NCBI GenBank assembly: GCA_900317405.1
Contig: ONGP01000005.1
Location: 1-64,000, forward strand
Source: an uncultured Prevotella sp.
GTDB taxonomy: Bacteria; Bacteroidota; Bacteroidia; Bacteroidales; Bacteroidaceae
Length of the DNA: 64,000 nucleotides
Reading direction: 5' to 3'
Positions 34,359-43,193 of the stretch are shown here, one piece after another (position 1 is the first letter of the stretch; each line of letters begins with the position of its first letter). Below the pieces are notes generated by a model. That model worked only from the letters and a program-made list of their open reading frames with translations, did not search any database and was not told the origin of the DNA. The position numbers were made by a program, and so were the translations under genes.

Positions 34359-35114
34359 ATGAAAACAAACAAGTTTTTTGCTTTTGCAGCCCTGGTATGT
34401 GGCTTTGCAATGTCATTCACATCTTGTACTAACGAGGACAATCCCATTGGTGTTAAACAAACAGCAACAATCTCTTTCGAGGGTGCAACTCTGAATGCTG
34501 ATGGTTATTGGCGTGGTGATGAAAATGGAGAGAAGTTTGACAATTGGGGAACAGAAACTTATGCATGTTCTTATGCAGAGCAGGGCGTGTTATTCCCTGT
34601 AAACTACGTTCCTTCTTGGGCAAGCTGGACTGGATTTGCTGTTTCGAATCGTACTGAGACAACATACGCCAGCATGAATCCTGATCAGTTTAACAACATT
34701 ACAGGTAAGGCTCACTCTGGCAACAACTTCTGTGTAGTTTATACATATGGCGAGGAAATCCAGTTTGATAAGCCCGTTACTGTGAAAGGTTTCTGGTACA
34801 CAAACGACGCTTGGACTGTTGATGCTATCCTTAATGGCGACGGTATGAGCCCTGGAAAGTTTGAGGCAGAAGACTGGCTGACATGCTATGTAATGCCTAC
34901 ACCTGCCGAGGGTGTGGGAGGTGCCCGTTATGAAATCAACCTGGCCAAGGATGGCGATTATGTGAAGGAATGGAAGTACTGCGACCTTAGCGATGTAGAT
35001 GCCTTCAAGAATATCAAGAGCATCTCGTTTGGTTTTGATGGATCAAAGAAGAACGACTATGGCGTGACAACTCCAACCTATATTTGTATCGACGATATTG
35101 TTTTTGAATACTAA
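34359..35114 (+). CDS. DUF4465 lipoprotein of the B12 locus
   Basis: A 251-residue lipoprotein with a lipobox ending in FTSC (cysteine 23). The mature part matches DUF4465: ISFEGATLNADGYWRGDENG, SWASWTGFAVSNRTETTY, NNFCVVYTYGEEIQFDKPVT, WTVDAILNGDGMSPGKFEAED and FDGSKKNDYGVTTPTYICID near the end. This family recurs in Bacteroidetes gene sets with BtuB-like receptors and is a candidate extra B12- or corrinoid-binding surface protein, but function is not proven from sequence. It starts 30 bp after the previous gene and its stop shares a base with the next start. Confidence 0.78.
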   Translation: MKTNKFFAFAALVCGFAMSFTSCTNEDNPIGVKQTATISFEGATLNADGYWRGDENGEKFDNWGTETYACSYAEQGVLFPVNYVPSWASWTGFAVSNRTETTYASMNPDQFNNITGKAHSGNNFCVVYTYGEEIQFDKPVTVKGFWYTNDAWTVDAILNGDGMSPGKFEAEDWLTCYVMPTPAEGVGGARYEINLAKDGDYVKEWKYCDLSDVDAFKNIKSISFGFDGSKKNDYGVTTPTYICIDDIVFEY

Positions 35115-36238
35115 TGAAGTATATCAAACTAATAATACTGGCAGTATTGTTCGCAGGCTGCAAGGGAGGACATAAGACTTCTGCCTTGCAGACTGGGGGC
35201 GATACTGTCGCTTTTAAGTATGCCACACAGATTAGTGTAGTTAATTATGACGGCTACACAGTGGCTACTATCAAGAATCCTTGGAAGGAGGGCATGACTC
35301 TGCATCGCTATGTGCTGGTACCTTCTGATAAAGATGTCCCCAACCATATACCTAGCGGAACCATTATCCGCACACCATTGAAACGTGCTGTGATGTTTAC
35401 CACCGTTCACTGTGCTATGCTGATGGAGTTTGGGCGCCAGGACTGCATATCAGGCGTGGCCGATCTGAAGTACATCAAGATACCTTGGATTCAGGACCAA
35501 GTGGCCAAGGGCAAGATAACAGATGTGGGCGATGGAATGAGCCCTGTGATCGAAAAGATTATCGACGAGCATCCTGACGCCCTGTTCCTGTCGCCATTCG
35601 AAAACAGTGGTGGATATGGCAAACTCGAGGATATCGACATCCCTATCGTGGAGTGTGCCGACTATATGGAGTCATCGCCATTGGCCAGAGCCGAGTGGCT
35701 GCTATTCTATGGTATGCTGTTTGGTTGCGAACAGAAGGCTGATAGTCTGTTCCAGTCTGTCGACAAAAAATATCACCAACTCAAGGCATTGGCAGCCAAG
35801 GCAAAGACCAAGCCAACTGTGCTGGTTGACAAGGTGACTGGTAGCGTGTGGTATGTGCCAGGTGGCAAGAGCACTATCGGACAGATGATAAAGGATGCCA
35901 ACGGCCTATATCCTTGGGCCGATGATGAGCACAGCGGTTCGATATCATTGCCATTCGAGACTGTATTGGAGCGAGCAGGCGAGTCGGATGTTTGGCTATT
36001 CAGATACAGTAGCAACCACGACATTACCTACAATGAACTTACTGGCGAGCATCATGGATACAATCAGTTTGCTGCCTACAAGAACACGAATGCATACGGT
36101 TGCGATGTAGAGCGATCGCCGTTCTACGAAGAGTCGCCATTCCATCCAGAAAGGCTGTTAAACGATTTTATACAGATTTTCCACCCAGAGATAGAAGGTC
36201 TTGCACCGTTGAGGTATTATAAGAAGGTTAATCGCTGA
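35114..36238 (+). CDS. BtuF-like periplasmic cobalamin-binding lipoprotein
   Basis: A 374-residue lipoprotein (lipobox ending in LFAGC, cysteine 16) with a type III periplasmic-binding fold, as in BtuF and FhuD. Features are IRTPLKRAVMFTTVHCAMLM, ISGVADLKYIKIPWIQDQ, MSPVIEKIIDEHPDALFLSP, VPGGKSTIGQMIKDANGLYP and a C-terminal helical lobe ending FIQIFHPEIEG. It would collect B12 in the periplasm and hand it to an ABC importer. The matching permease gene is not in this window. It is convergent with the CobD-like gene, with 11 bp of overlap at the stop codons. Binding another metal chelate is possible but the operon argues for B12. Confidence 0.85.
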   Translation: MKYIKLIILAVLFAGCKGGHKTSALQTGGDTVAFKYATQISVVNYDGYTVATIKNPWKEGMTLHRYVLVPSDKDVPNHIPSGTIIRTPLKRAVMFTTVHCAMLMEFGRQDCISGVADLKYIKIPWIQDQVAKGKITDVGDGMSPVIEKIIDEHPDALFLSPFENSGGYGKLEDIDIPIVECADYMESSPLARAEWLLFYGMLFGCEQKADSLFQSVDKKYHQLKALAAKAKTKPTVLVDKVTGSVWYVPGGKSTIGQMIKDANGLYPWADDEHSGSISLPFETVLERAGESDVWLFRYSSNHDITYNELTGEHHGYNQFAAYKNTNAYGCDVERSPFYEESPFHPERLLNDFIQIFHPEIEGLAPLRYYKKVNR

Positions 36239-37262
36239 CCTTAGTTAGATGGGTAACATATTCCTTTAGTGCCTCTATCAGTTGGTCGTCTTCTTCTGGT
36301 GTCTGGGCTGTTACACGGAAATAGTTGTCGTCAAGTCCACGTATGTTTGCGGCATCACGTATCAGTATGCCGTAGTTGTCTATGAGCCATCGTTTCAGTT
36401 CTACTGACGTTCCCTTATCAATGCTCACCAGCATAAAGTTGGTATCTGTCTTCATCACCTTCAGCCCTTCGATTGCGCACAGGTTCTGTCGCAGTCGTTG
36501 TGCCTCAGTGAGATAGGCTTTCAGGTCTGGAATCATCTGGACATCGTTCTCGATGAGATACTTTCCTGCCTCTATAGCCAGTGCATTGATGGTCCAAGGC
36601 TGGCGTATGTGCTTGAGTCGTCCTATTATAATAGGTGAAGCCACGATGTAACCCAAGCGTAGGCCTGGTATACAATATTTCTTGGAGAGCGAGTGTACCA
36701 GCATCAGGTTGAATACATCAGTCATCTCCTTGGGATCGAGCATTGGTGCCAGCGTATAGTCGGCATACGACTGATCGATAACATAGAGATAGCGAGGGTG
36801 TTTCCTTACGATGTGATTCAGCATGCCCTTTACCAGTACGTTTCCCGTAGGGTTGTTGGGATTACATATCCAGTAGATGCGGTCTTTGGGTAATACGTCC
36901 ATTTCATCTTTCACATCATACGATATGATATGATTAAACATGCGGCACGCATCCTCGTATTCGCTGAATGTGGGTTGGGGGATGATAGACGACCAACCTC
37001 TGTATAGTTGTGCTATAAGATATAGAGCCTCGTTGGCGCCGCTAGTTACTAGTACGGTGTTTTCCTTCACGCCTAGTTTCTTTGCTATCAGGCATTCCAG
37101 CGTGTGGGCATCGGGCTCAGGATAATGACCTACAACATCGAAGTGCTGCATAAGGTGCTCCTTCAGCTCTGTGTAGTCGGCCTGACTGTACACATTCGAA
37201 CTGAAGTTGATCTTTACCTTATCGCCGTAGCGGTAAATCTCATCACCGTGCCCGTATATCAT
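36228..37262 (-). CDS. CobD-like threonine-phosphate decarboxylase / class I-II aminotransferase
   Basis: A 344-residue PLP enzyme. It begins MIYGHGDEIYRYGDKVKINF, then has SSNVY, LVTSGANEALYLIAQ, ICNPNNPTGN and the PLP lysine in HSLSKKYCIPGLRLGYIV. CobD makes aminopropanol phosphate for the nucleotide loop of cobalamin; HisC, which makes histidinol phosphate, shares the fold. The start MxxGHGG/D-type and the location beside B12 uptake genes favour CobD. It is 13 bp downstream of an ABC ATPase gene on the same strand. Confidence 0.8.
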   Translation of the reverse strand: MIYGHGDEIYRYGDKVKINFSSNVYSQADYTELKEHLMQHFDVVGHYPEPDAHTLECLIAKKLGVKENTVLVTSGANEALYLIAQLYRGWSSIIPQPTFSEYEDACRMFNHIISYDVKDEMDVLPKDRIYWICNPNNPTGNVLVKGMLNHIVRKHPRYLYVIDQSYADYTLAPMLDPKEMTDVFNLMLVHSLSKKYCIPGLRLGYIVASPIIIGRLKHIRQPWTINALAIEAGKYLIENDVQMIPDLKAYLTEAQRLRQNLCAIEGLKVMKTDTNFMLVSIDKGTSVELKRWLIDNYGILIRDAANIRGLDDNYFRVTAQTPEEDDQLIEALKEYVTHLTKVSD

Positions 37263-37275
37263 ACAACTTAATAGA

Positions 37276-38073
37276 TTAAATTCTCTTTGTCACTTTAATT
37301 GCCATCGTCACAGGGTCGAAGGCTATTCCGTCTCGTTCGATAAATCGGCCTAGTGCTCCTTGTTCTGCCAGAGCCTTGGGCGATCCGATGGACATCTGTT
37401 CCCCCTTGGCCATCAGCCAGATAGTATCGGCCATCTGTAGGGCCAGCTCCACATCGTGGGTCGACAGGAATATTATTTTATCAGCCTCGCGACTGATTCG
37501 GCTTAGCAGTTGCAGCACCTCAACCTTGCTGGGATAGTCAAGAAAAGCTGTTGGCTCGTCCAGATATATCACTGGTGTCTGTTGTGCCAGTGCCTTGGCT
37601 ATCATCACCTTCTGTCGTTCTCCGTCGCTCAGTGTGTGGACCATACGCTTGCTCAGCGCCTCAATGCCCACCATCGCAATGGCCTCGTCGACCACTTGCA
37701 GGTCGTCCTTAGAATATGTGCCCCAGAAGCCTGTATAAGGCGATCGGCCCAGACTAACCAGTTCGCGAACTGTCATGTTTCTCACGTCGGGCTTCTCTGT
37801 AAGCACCACTCCTATCAGTCGGCTCAGCTGTTTGTCGCTATATTCAGATAGTTCACGACCTTGCAGCAGTATATCGCCGCCAGTTTTAGGCTGAAATGAA
37901 GATAGGGTCTTTAATAGTGTTGACTTTCCTACACCATTGGCTCCCAGCAGACAGGTAAGCTCGCCACTCTTGATGGTACCGCTGATGTTTGTAGCCACAG
38001 TTTTTACGCCGTGTTTTGTCTGGTAGCCAATGCTGAGATTATGCAGTTCTATCTTCTCACCCATCGTCTTCAT
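37276..38073 (-). CDS. ABC transporter ATPase, BtuD/FecE type
   Basis: A 265-residue ATP-binding protein of the iron-siderophore/cobalamin importer class. Walker A is GANGVGKST, the Q-loop follows in VVLTEKPDV, the signature is LSDGERQKV, Walker B is VIYLDEPTAFLD, and the switch histidine is in LSTHDVE. It likely drives B12 import with the BtuF-like protein encoded on the opposite strand. No permease is adjacent. A promoter box lies 4 bp upstream of the chosen ATG; an alternative start 3 codons in (MGEKIELHNL) would lengthen the leader slightly. Confidence 0.88.
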   Translation of the reverse strand: MKTMGEKIELHNLSIGYQTKHGVKTVATNISGTIKSGELTCLLGANGVGKSTLLKTLSSFQPKTGGDILLQGRELSEYSDKQLSRLIGVVLTEKPDVRNMTVRELVSLGRSPYTGFWGTYSKDDLQVVDEAIAMVGIEALSKRMVHTLSDGERQKVMIAKALAQQTPVIYLDEPTAFLDYPSKVEVLQLLSRISREADKIIFLSTHDVELALQMADTIWLMAKGEQMSIGSPKALAEQGALGRFIERDGIAFDPVTMAIKVTKRI

Positions 38074-38077
38074 GGTG

Positions 38078-38085
38078 CAAAGATA
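38078..38085 (-). promoter_or_regulatory. TAnnTTTG box for the ABC ATPase-cobD operon
   Basis: TATCTTTG on the minus strand, only 4 bp upstream of the ATG at 38073, so the mRNA would be leaderless or nearly so. No riboswitch fits in this gap. Confidence 0.55.
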
Positions 38086-38144
38086 ATAAAAAGATTGAAA
38101 ACCAAAACAAAAACGGGAGTTTTTTTACTTTTTACCTATTTATA

Positions 38145-38723
38145 TTATGCCATCAGGTGGGTAAGGAGTATTTTTATACCGATTACAACCAAAATGATGC
38201 CTCCAAGCAGCTCAGGCTTAAGCTTGCGTGCTATCGACTTGCCGAACCTGACGCCCAATCTGTAGCCGAAAAGACTAAACAAGAAAGAAACTAAGCCTAT
38301 TACGAATAACGGATATGCTATCTGTTCTATTGTTCTATAGCCTGTGCAGGCAAAGGATATGCCGACGGCAAGAGCATCTATGCTTGTAGCTACAGCCAGT
38401 ATCAGTTGGGTGTTTAGATTCTTAGGATTAAACTGCTTTTCCTCTTCTTCTGGGCCGAGTGATTCGCGTATCATCTTGCCGCCGATAAAGGCCAGCAGAC
38501 CAAAGGCTATCCAATGGTCGACTGCTTCGAGTTGCTCGCTGAAATGGTTGGTGGCAAGCCATCCCATAAGGGGCATCACGGCCTGGAAAAGTCCAAACAA
38601 GAAAGCCATGCGTAGAATCATACCCCACAGCCATCTGCGTACTATAACTCCACTCACGATAGAAACCGTGAAGCAATCCATAGCCAATGCAACGGCTAAC
38701 ATCCAGATATCCAGCGAGTTCAT
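38145..38723 (-). CDS. mntP: Manganese efflux pump, MntP type
   Basis: A 192-residue inner-membrane protein with six predicted helices in two DUF204 repeats. The family signatures are LAVALAMDCFTVSIVSG near the start and LAVATSIDALAVGISFA in the second repeat, each with a membrane-buried aspartate. MntP exports Mn2+. The ATG at 38723 (MNSLDIW) was chosen because the longer open frame from 38771 adds a lysine-rich, non-membrane leader and family members begin close to the first helix. A near-consensus promoter box (TTATTTTG) lies at about 38760. Confidence 0.9.
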   Translation of the reverse strand: MNSLDIWMLAVALAMDCFTVSIVSGVIVRRWLWGMILRMAFLFGLFQAVMPLMGWLATNHFSEQLEAVDHWIAFGLLAFIGGKMIRESLGPEEEEKQFNPKNLNTQLILAVATSIDALAVGISFACTGYRTIEQIAYPLFVIGLVSFLFSLFGYRLGVRFGKSIARKLKPELLGGIILVVIGIKILLTHLMA

Positions 38724-38800
38724 GATGTACTTATTTTGCTCTTTCTTACACTTTGGCTTGCAAAATAACAACTTTTTTTTGAGATAACCAAATTTTTATC

Positions 38801-38808
38801 TATCTTTG
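38801..38808 (+). promoter_or_regulatory. TAnnTTTG box for the alpha-galactosidase
   Basis: TATCTTTG, 37 bp before the start codon at 38846. Confidence 0.6.
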
Positions 38809-38845
38809 CGCACAGAATCAAATAATAACTAAATCGTTTCCTAAT

Positions 38846-41047
38846 ATGAAGAAGTGTCTTTTTCTGGCTTTATTCCTGATTTCAGCCTCTGCTGTTATGG
38901 CTGAGCAAGTGGTTATACAGACCAAAAACTCAACTATGGTGCTAAACGTAGAAGGCAACAAACAGCCACAGTACGTTTATTATGGTACAAAACTTAGCGA
39001 GTTTGATCTGTCAAATCTCCAGTCGCCTCGCAGTGGTCGTATGGATGCCTATCCTGCTTATGGTATGAACTGTCCTGCTGAGGCTGCAATTGCTATCACT
39101 CATGCTGATGGCAATATGTCGACAGAACTCTATGCAGACTACGTAGACGAGGTTGAGGCTGATGCTCAGGGTAATCGTGAGGTTCGTATCCGACTGGTTG
39201 ACCCAGTTTACCCAGTCACTGTAGATCTTTATTACAAGGCCTACTTCAATGAAGATATCATCGAGACATGGACAGAGATTCAGAATGGCGAGAAGAAACC
39301 TGTTACGCTTACTCAGTTTGCATCTTGTTCTCTGCCTATTCGCAGGGGAAATGTTTGGCTATCGCACTTCTATGGCTCATGGGCCAACGAGGCTCGACTT
39401 GTAGAGGAACCTATACTGCCAGGCGAGAAGGTGATAAAGAATAAAGATGGTTCGCGCAACTCGCATACTGATCATGCTGAGGTGATGTTCTCGCTGGATG
39501 GTAAGGGACAGGAGAACTGTGGTGATGTGATAGGTGCAGCACTCTGCTACTCTGGCAATTACCAGCTTAAAGTTGAGACTGATGATACAGAGTATCATTA
39601 TTTCTTTGCAGGTATCAATCCTGATAACTCGGCCTATCATCTTAAGAAAGGCGAAACGTTTACCACTCCAAAGGTAGCCTTCAGCTTCTCTAAGTGTGGC
39701 CTATCAGGTGTGTCGCGCAATTTCCACAAGTGGGGCCGCAAGTATATGTTGGCTCATGGCGATAAGGAGCGCAAGATACTGCTCAACTCATGGGAGGGTG
39801 TTTACTTCGACATCAACCAAAAGGGTATGGACCAGATGATGGGTGATATTGCCTCGATGGGTGGCGAACTCTTTGTGATGGACGATGGATGGTTTGGCGA
39901 TAAGTATCCACGCAAGACTGACAATTCAAGTCTTGGCGACTGGGTGGTAGATAAGAAAAAGTTGCCTGAGGGAATCGAGGGCCTTCTGCGCGATGCCAAG
40001 AAGCACGGCATAAAGTTTGGTATCTGGATTGAGCCAGAAATGACCAACTCTGTATCTGAACTCTACGAGGCTCATCCTGACTGGATTATCAAGGCCCCCA
40101 AGCGTGCTCCTGTTCAGGGTCGTGGCGGCACGCAGCTGATTCTGGATATGGCTAATCCTAAGGTACAGGACTTTGTCTTCTCGATTGTAGACAACTTGAT
40201 GACAAAGTATCCTGAGATTGATTACATCAAGTGGGATGCCAATATGCCTATATTGAATCATGGTTCACAGTACTTGACTATGAACGATCAGAGCCACCTC
40301 TATATAGAGTATCATCGTGGACTGCAGAAAGCCTGCGAACGTATTCGTGCCAAGTATCCTGACCTTACTATCCAGGCTTGTGCCTCTGGTGGTGGTCGTG
40401 CCAACTGGGGTGTACTACCTTACTTCGATGAGTTCTGGGTTAGTGATAATACTGATGCTCTGCAGCGCATCTATATGCAATGGGGTACTAGCTATTTCTT
40501 CCCAGCAATAGCTATGGCTTCGCATATCTCAGCTACTCCAAACCACACCGTATTCCGCACCACAGCCATGAAGTATCGTATCGATGTGGCTATGAGTGGA
40601 CGCTTGGGCATGGAGATTCAGCCTAAGAATATGACTGACGACGAGAAGGACCTGTGCCGCAAAGCAATTGCTGAATATAAGCAGATACGTCCAATAGTGC
40701 AGTTTGGCGATCTGTATCGTCTGGTTTCGCCTTACGATAAGGTGGGCTTGGCTTCGCTGATGTATGTAAACGAGCAGAAGTCGAAGAGTGTGTTCTTCTG
40801 GTGGAAGACAGAGTCATTCCAGAACGAACATCTGCCACGAGTAAAGATGGCAGGACTGGATGCCAATAAGAATTATAAGGTACACGAGTTGAATCGTATC
40901 GATTTGAAGCCCATGGACGTTGAAGGCAAGGTGTTCAGTGGTGCCTATCTGATGAACCACGGACTCGAAATGCCTTATCGCAATGAGCCAGAGTGGAGCA
41001 AAAAGAACGACTGGAGCAGTCGTGTACTTTTGCTTGAGGCTCAATAA
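38846..41047 (+). CDS. GH36 alpha-galactosidase
   Basis: A 733-residue exported glycoside hydrolase of family GH36 that releases alpha-linked galactose from raffinose-type sugars or galactomannan. The signal peptide ends near AVMAEQ (residue 20). A large N-terminal beta domain is followed by the barrel (ILLNSWEGVYFD, MDDGWFGDKYPRKTD). The nucleophile D464 is in IKWDAN and the acid/base D534 in SDNTDA, with CASGGGRANWG between them. Length is typical. Single gene with its own promoter, convergent with and 11 bp from the TPR regulator. Confidence 0.94.
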   Translation: MKKCLFLALFLISASAVMAEQVVIQTKNSTMVLNVEGNKQPQYVYYGTKLSEFDLSNLQSPRSGRMDAYPAYGMNCPAEAAIAITHADGNMSTELYADYVDEVEADAQGNREVRIRLVDPVYPVTVDLYYKAYFNEDIIETWTEIQNGEKKPVTLTQFASCSLPIRRGNVWLSHFYGSWANEARLVEEPILPGEKVIKNKDGSRNSHTDHAEVMFSLDGKGQENCGDVIGAALCYSGNYQLKVETDDTEYHYFFAGINPDNSAYHLKKGETFTTPKVAFSFSKCGLSGVSRNFHKWGRKYMLAHGDKERKILLNSWEGVYFDINQKGMDQMMGDIASMGGELFVMDDGWFGDKYPRKTDNSSLGDWVVDKKKLPEGIEGLLRDAKKHGIKFGIWIEPEMTNSVSELYEAHPDWIIKAPKRAPVQGRGGTQLILDMANPKVQDFVFSIVDNLMTKYPEIDYIKWDANMPILNHGSQYLTMNDQSHLYIEYHRGLQKACERIRAKYPDLTIQACASGGGRANWGVLPYFDEFWVSDNTDALQRIYMQWGTSYFFPAIAMASHISATPNHTVFRTTAMKYRIDVAMSGRLGMEIQPKNMTDDEKDLCRKAIAEYKQIRPIVQFGDLYRLVSPYDKVGLASLMYVNEQKSKSVFFWWKTESFQNEHLPRVKMAGLDANKNYKVHELNRIDLKPMDVEGKVFSGAYLMNHGLEMPYRNEPEWSKKNDWSSRVLLLEAQ

Positions 41048-41058
41048 CTCAGACTATT

Positions 41059-42609
41059 TCATTCAAACGCTCTTAGTTTGGAATCAAAATCCTTTGCGCC
41101 GCCTGTCTCATTGAATAATTTCTTGAGCAGGCGCACACGGGTGTTGGTTATGGTTTGAGGGGTGGATATGGTAAGGGTTGCTATCTCGGATGGTTGGAAG
41201 TTATGACGGATTAACAGACATACATCCTGTTCCTTGGCATTGAGTTGCGATAAGAGCAATTGCAAGTTGGGGTTGAGTGCATACGAGCATTGAGCCAGTG
41301 CATTCATATCGTCATCACTAGCGGCCTGTCCTTTGTTGGCTGTGGTATGTAGGGCTGAAATAATAGTCTTTAGTTGCTCTGAGTTCTCGCGTTCTTCACG
41401 TTCGCGCTGTAGTCGCATCTGGGTCAGTTCCTCGCGGGTACGGTCGTACTTCATCTGACTCTCGACAAAGCGTGCGTTAAGCCTATCTATCCTTTTGCGA
41501 CTATACCAGATGCCAGCGATTGTTGCAATAATCAGCAAAAGTATGGCCGAAAGCAGCATGATGGTAGTACGATACTGCTGTCGCTCATTTTGCTGCTCGT
41601 CGAACTGAGCCTGAAGATCGATGATGCTGGCTGCATCGCTGCGACTATACAAGTCGTGATAAACATCGTTCAGTCGACGGCTGTAATAAGCAGCTGCTGT
41701 GTGCTCATCGTGGTCAGTAAGATAGTTTATGAGTTGTCGGTAAGAACTGATGCTCACATCTGGCGAGAATGAATTGACCAATCGATACCATTCTTGAGCA
41801 GCACTTGCTGTATCCTTCTCCCATAGATATACATCGGCCAACAGCATCGATGCCCTGTCGGTAGGTAATTCTTGTTGCGCTCTTATCAATAGTTGCTTAG
41901 CTTCCTTTCGTTTGCTGAGGTGCAGCAAATAGCTTGCCTGGTTAGTTAGATATATGGCACGCACCTCGCCATCTGTATGTGGCGCATAGGGCTTGGCCAA
42001 CTCTGTGTAGTATCGCAAGCTGTCCGTTTTGCCTACCATATCAAAGGTCTGCGCTATGTTGTTGAGTGCCCTTACTATCCACTCATCTTTTTTACACTGT
42101 CTGGCTGTGGCCAGGGCTTGCTTGTAGTATCTGAGTGTTTGGGTATAATTGCCCACATTGTCGTTGATATCACCAAGTACAAAGTACAGGTAACAGTTGA
42201 AAACGGGGTCGTTTACGCCTGATGCTATCTGCTCGGCACGCTTCATGGTAAACACGGCCTCGTGGGTTTGCTGCTTGTTGTAGAGCACGATAGCATGGTG
42301 CAGCAAGGCCCTTGCCAGTCGTGGTTTATCATTCTCTCGCTCATAATATTTCTGACTGGCCTCGATCAGTGAATCAGACTCTGTTGACAATCCGCTGCGA
42401 TGCAGTGCCTCAGTATAAAGCAACCCAAAGAGTGCATGATCGGCTGATGAAAGGGTAGAATCATCCCAGCAAGGCTCTAGCATCCTGACTACAGAGTCAG
42501 GCCGTTCTACTACTATCTGCTCGGCCAGGGTAAGCAAGGGATTGTGGGACTGCTCTCGCGAACAGCCCACAATAAAGAGAGAGAATATAAGAAAAACTAT
42601 GCTTTTCAT
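41059..42609 (-). CDS. TPR lipoprotein with membrane helix and cytosolic helix-turn-helix domain
   Basis: A 516-residue predicted signalling protein. The lipobox ends in FIVGC (cysteine 16). A tetratricopeptide-repeat region (about 30-330) would lie in the periplasm, followed by a single helix at about 349-369. A charged coiled coil (about 370-420) and a C-terminal LuxR-like helix-turn-helix (about 456-498; LNAKEQDVCLLIRHNFQPSE, TPQTITNTRVRLLKKLF) would be cytosolic. The layout suggests a transcription regulator that senses an envelope signal. It overlaps the upstream TonB-domain gene by 4 bp. Target genes are unknown. Confidence 0.8.
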   Translation of the reverse strand: MKSIVFLIFSLFIVGCSREQSHNPLLTLAEQIVVERPDSVVRMLEPCWDDSTLSSADHALFGLLYTEALHRSGLSTESDSLIEASQKYYERENDKPRLARALLHHAIVLYNKQQTHEAVFTMKRAEQIASGVNDPVFNCYLYFVLGDINDNVGNYTQTLRYYKQALATARQCKKDEWIVRALNNIAQTFDMVGKTDSLRYYTELAKPYAPHTDGEVRAIYLTNQASYLLHLSKRKEAKQLLIRAQQELPTDRASMLLADVYLWEKDTASAAQEWYRLVNSFSPDVSISSYRQLINYLTDHDEHTAAAYYSRRLNDVYHDLYSRSDAASIIDLQAQFDEQQNERQQYRTTIMLLSAILLLIIATIAGIWYSRKRIDRLNARFVESQMKYDRTREELTQMRLQREREERENSEQLKTIISALHTTANKGQAASDDDMNALAQCSYALNPNLQLLLSQLNAKEQDVCLLIRHNFQPSEIATLTISTPQTITNTRVRLLKKLFNETGGAKDFDSKLRAFE

Positions 42610-43010
42610 TTCAAACGGAACATAATTGGTACGGTGTACTTAACTCTAACAGCCTGACCTTTCTGTCTGCCAGGTATCCAGTTAGGCATGGCCGAAATAA
42701 CTCTGATAGCCTCAGCATCGAGCGATGGAAACACCTTTTTCAACAGAGAAACATCGGTAATCTTGCCGTCAGAATCAACTACAAAAGTTACAAAAACCTT
42801 GCCTTCTACCTTCTTTTTCTCAGCATCGGCAGGATACTTGATATTCTTACTAAGGTATTCGAACAGTGCAGCCTGACCTCCTGGATATTCTGGCATCTGC
42901 TCTACTACATCGAACACTTTTTGATTCTTCTTAGCTACGACGGTCTTCTGTGCGCTCACTGTGGTGAGACCAAACACAGCCATCAGTGCCATAATGATAA
43001 ACTTCTTCAT
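42606..43010 (-). CDS. Exported TonB C-terminal-domain protein
   Basis: A 134-residue protein with a cleavable-type signal (MKKFIIMALMAVFGLTTVSAQ). The rest is a TonB C-terminal domain: VVEQMPEYPGGQAALFEYLS, YPADAEKKKVEGKVFVTFVV and AIRVISAMPNWIPGRQKGQ, ending VPIMFRLK. It lacks the proline-rich spanning region of a full TonB, so it is probably a free periplasmic or tethered partner and not the energy transducer itself (inference). It is the first gene of a two-gene operon with the TPR regulator. Confidence 0.87.
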   Translation of the reverse strand: MKKFIIMALMAVFGLTTVSAQKTVVAKKNQKVFDVVEQMPEYPGGQAALFEYLSKNIKYPADAEKKKVEGKVFVTFVVDSDGKITDVSLLKKVFPSLDAEAIRVISAMPNWIPGRQKGQAVRVKYTVPIMFRLK

Positions 43011-43085
43011 ACTTCTTTAATTTTTTAATGGTTCAACATAATTGTTAGTTGGCTTGCGCCTACCTCCGTCGCGACTCGGATGGTG

Positions 43086-43093
43086 CAAAAGTA
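43086..43093 (-). promoter_or_regulatory. TAnnTTTG box for the tonB-domain/TPR-regulator operon
   Basis: TACTTTTG on the minus strand, 75 bp before the start codon at 43010, divergent from the box at 43158-43165. Confidence 0.55.
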
Positions 43094-43157
43094 ATAGAAT
43101 TCGTGCTTTTTTGCAAGAAAACTATTACATATTATTACACAAGTAGCAAAAAATGTG

Positions 43158-43165
43158 TATCTTTG
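43158..43165 (+). promoter_or_regulatory. TAnnTTTG box for the first TPR-SpoIIE gene
   Basis: TATCTTTG, 28 bp before ATG 43194. It lies inside the longer open frame from 43155, so that earlier start is excluded. Confidence 0.65.
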
Positions 43166-43193
43166 CAACCAAATCGACAATAACACGAGGTTA

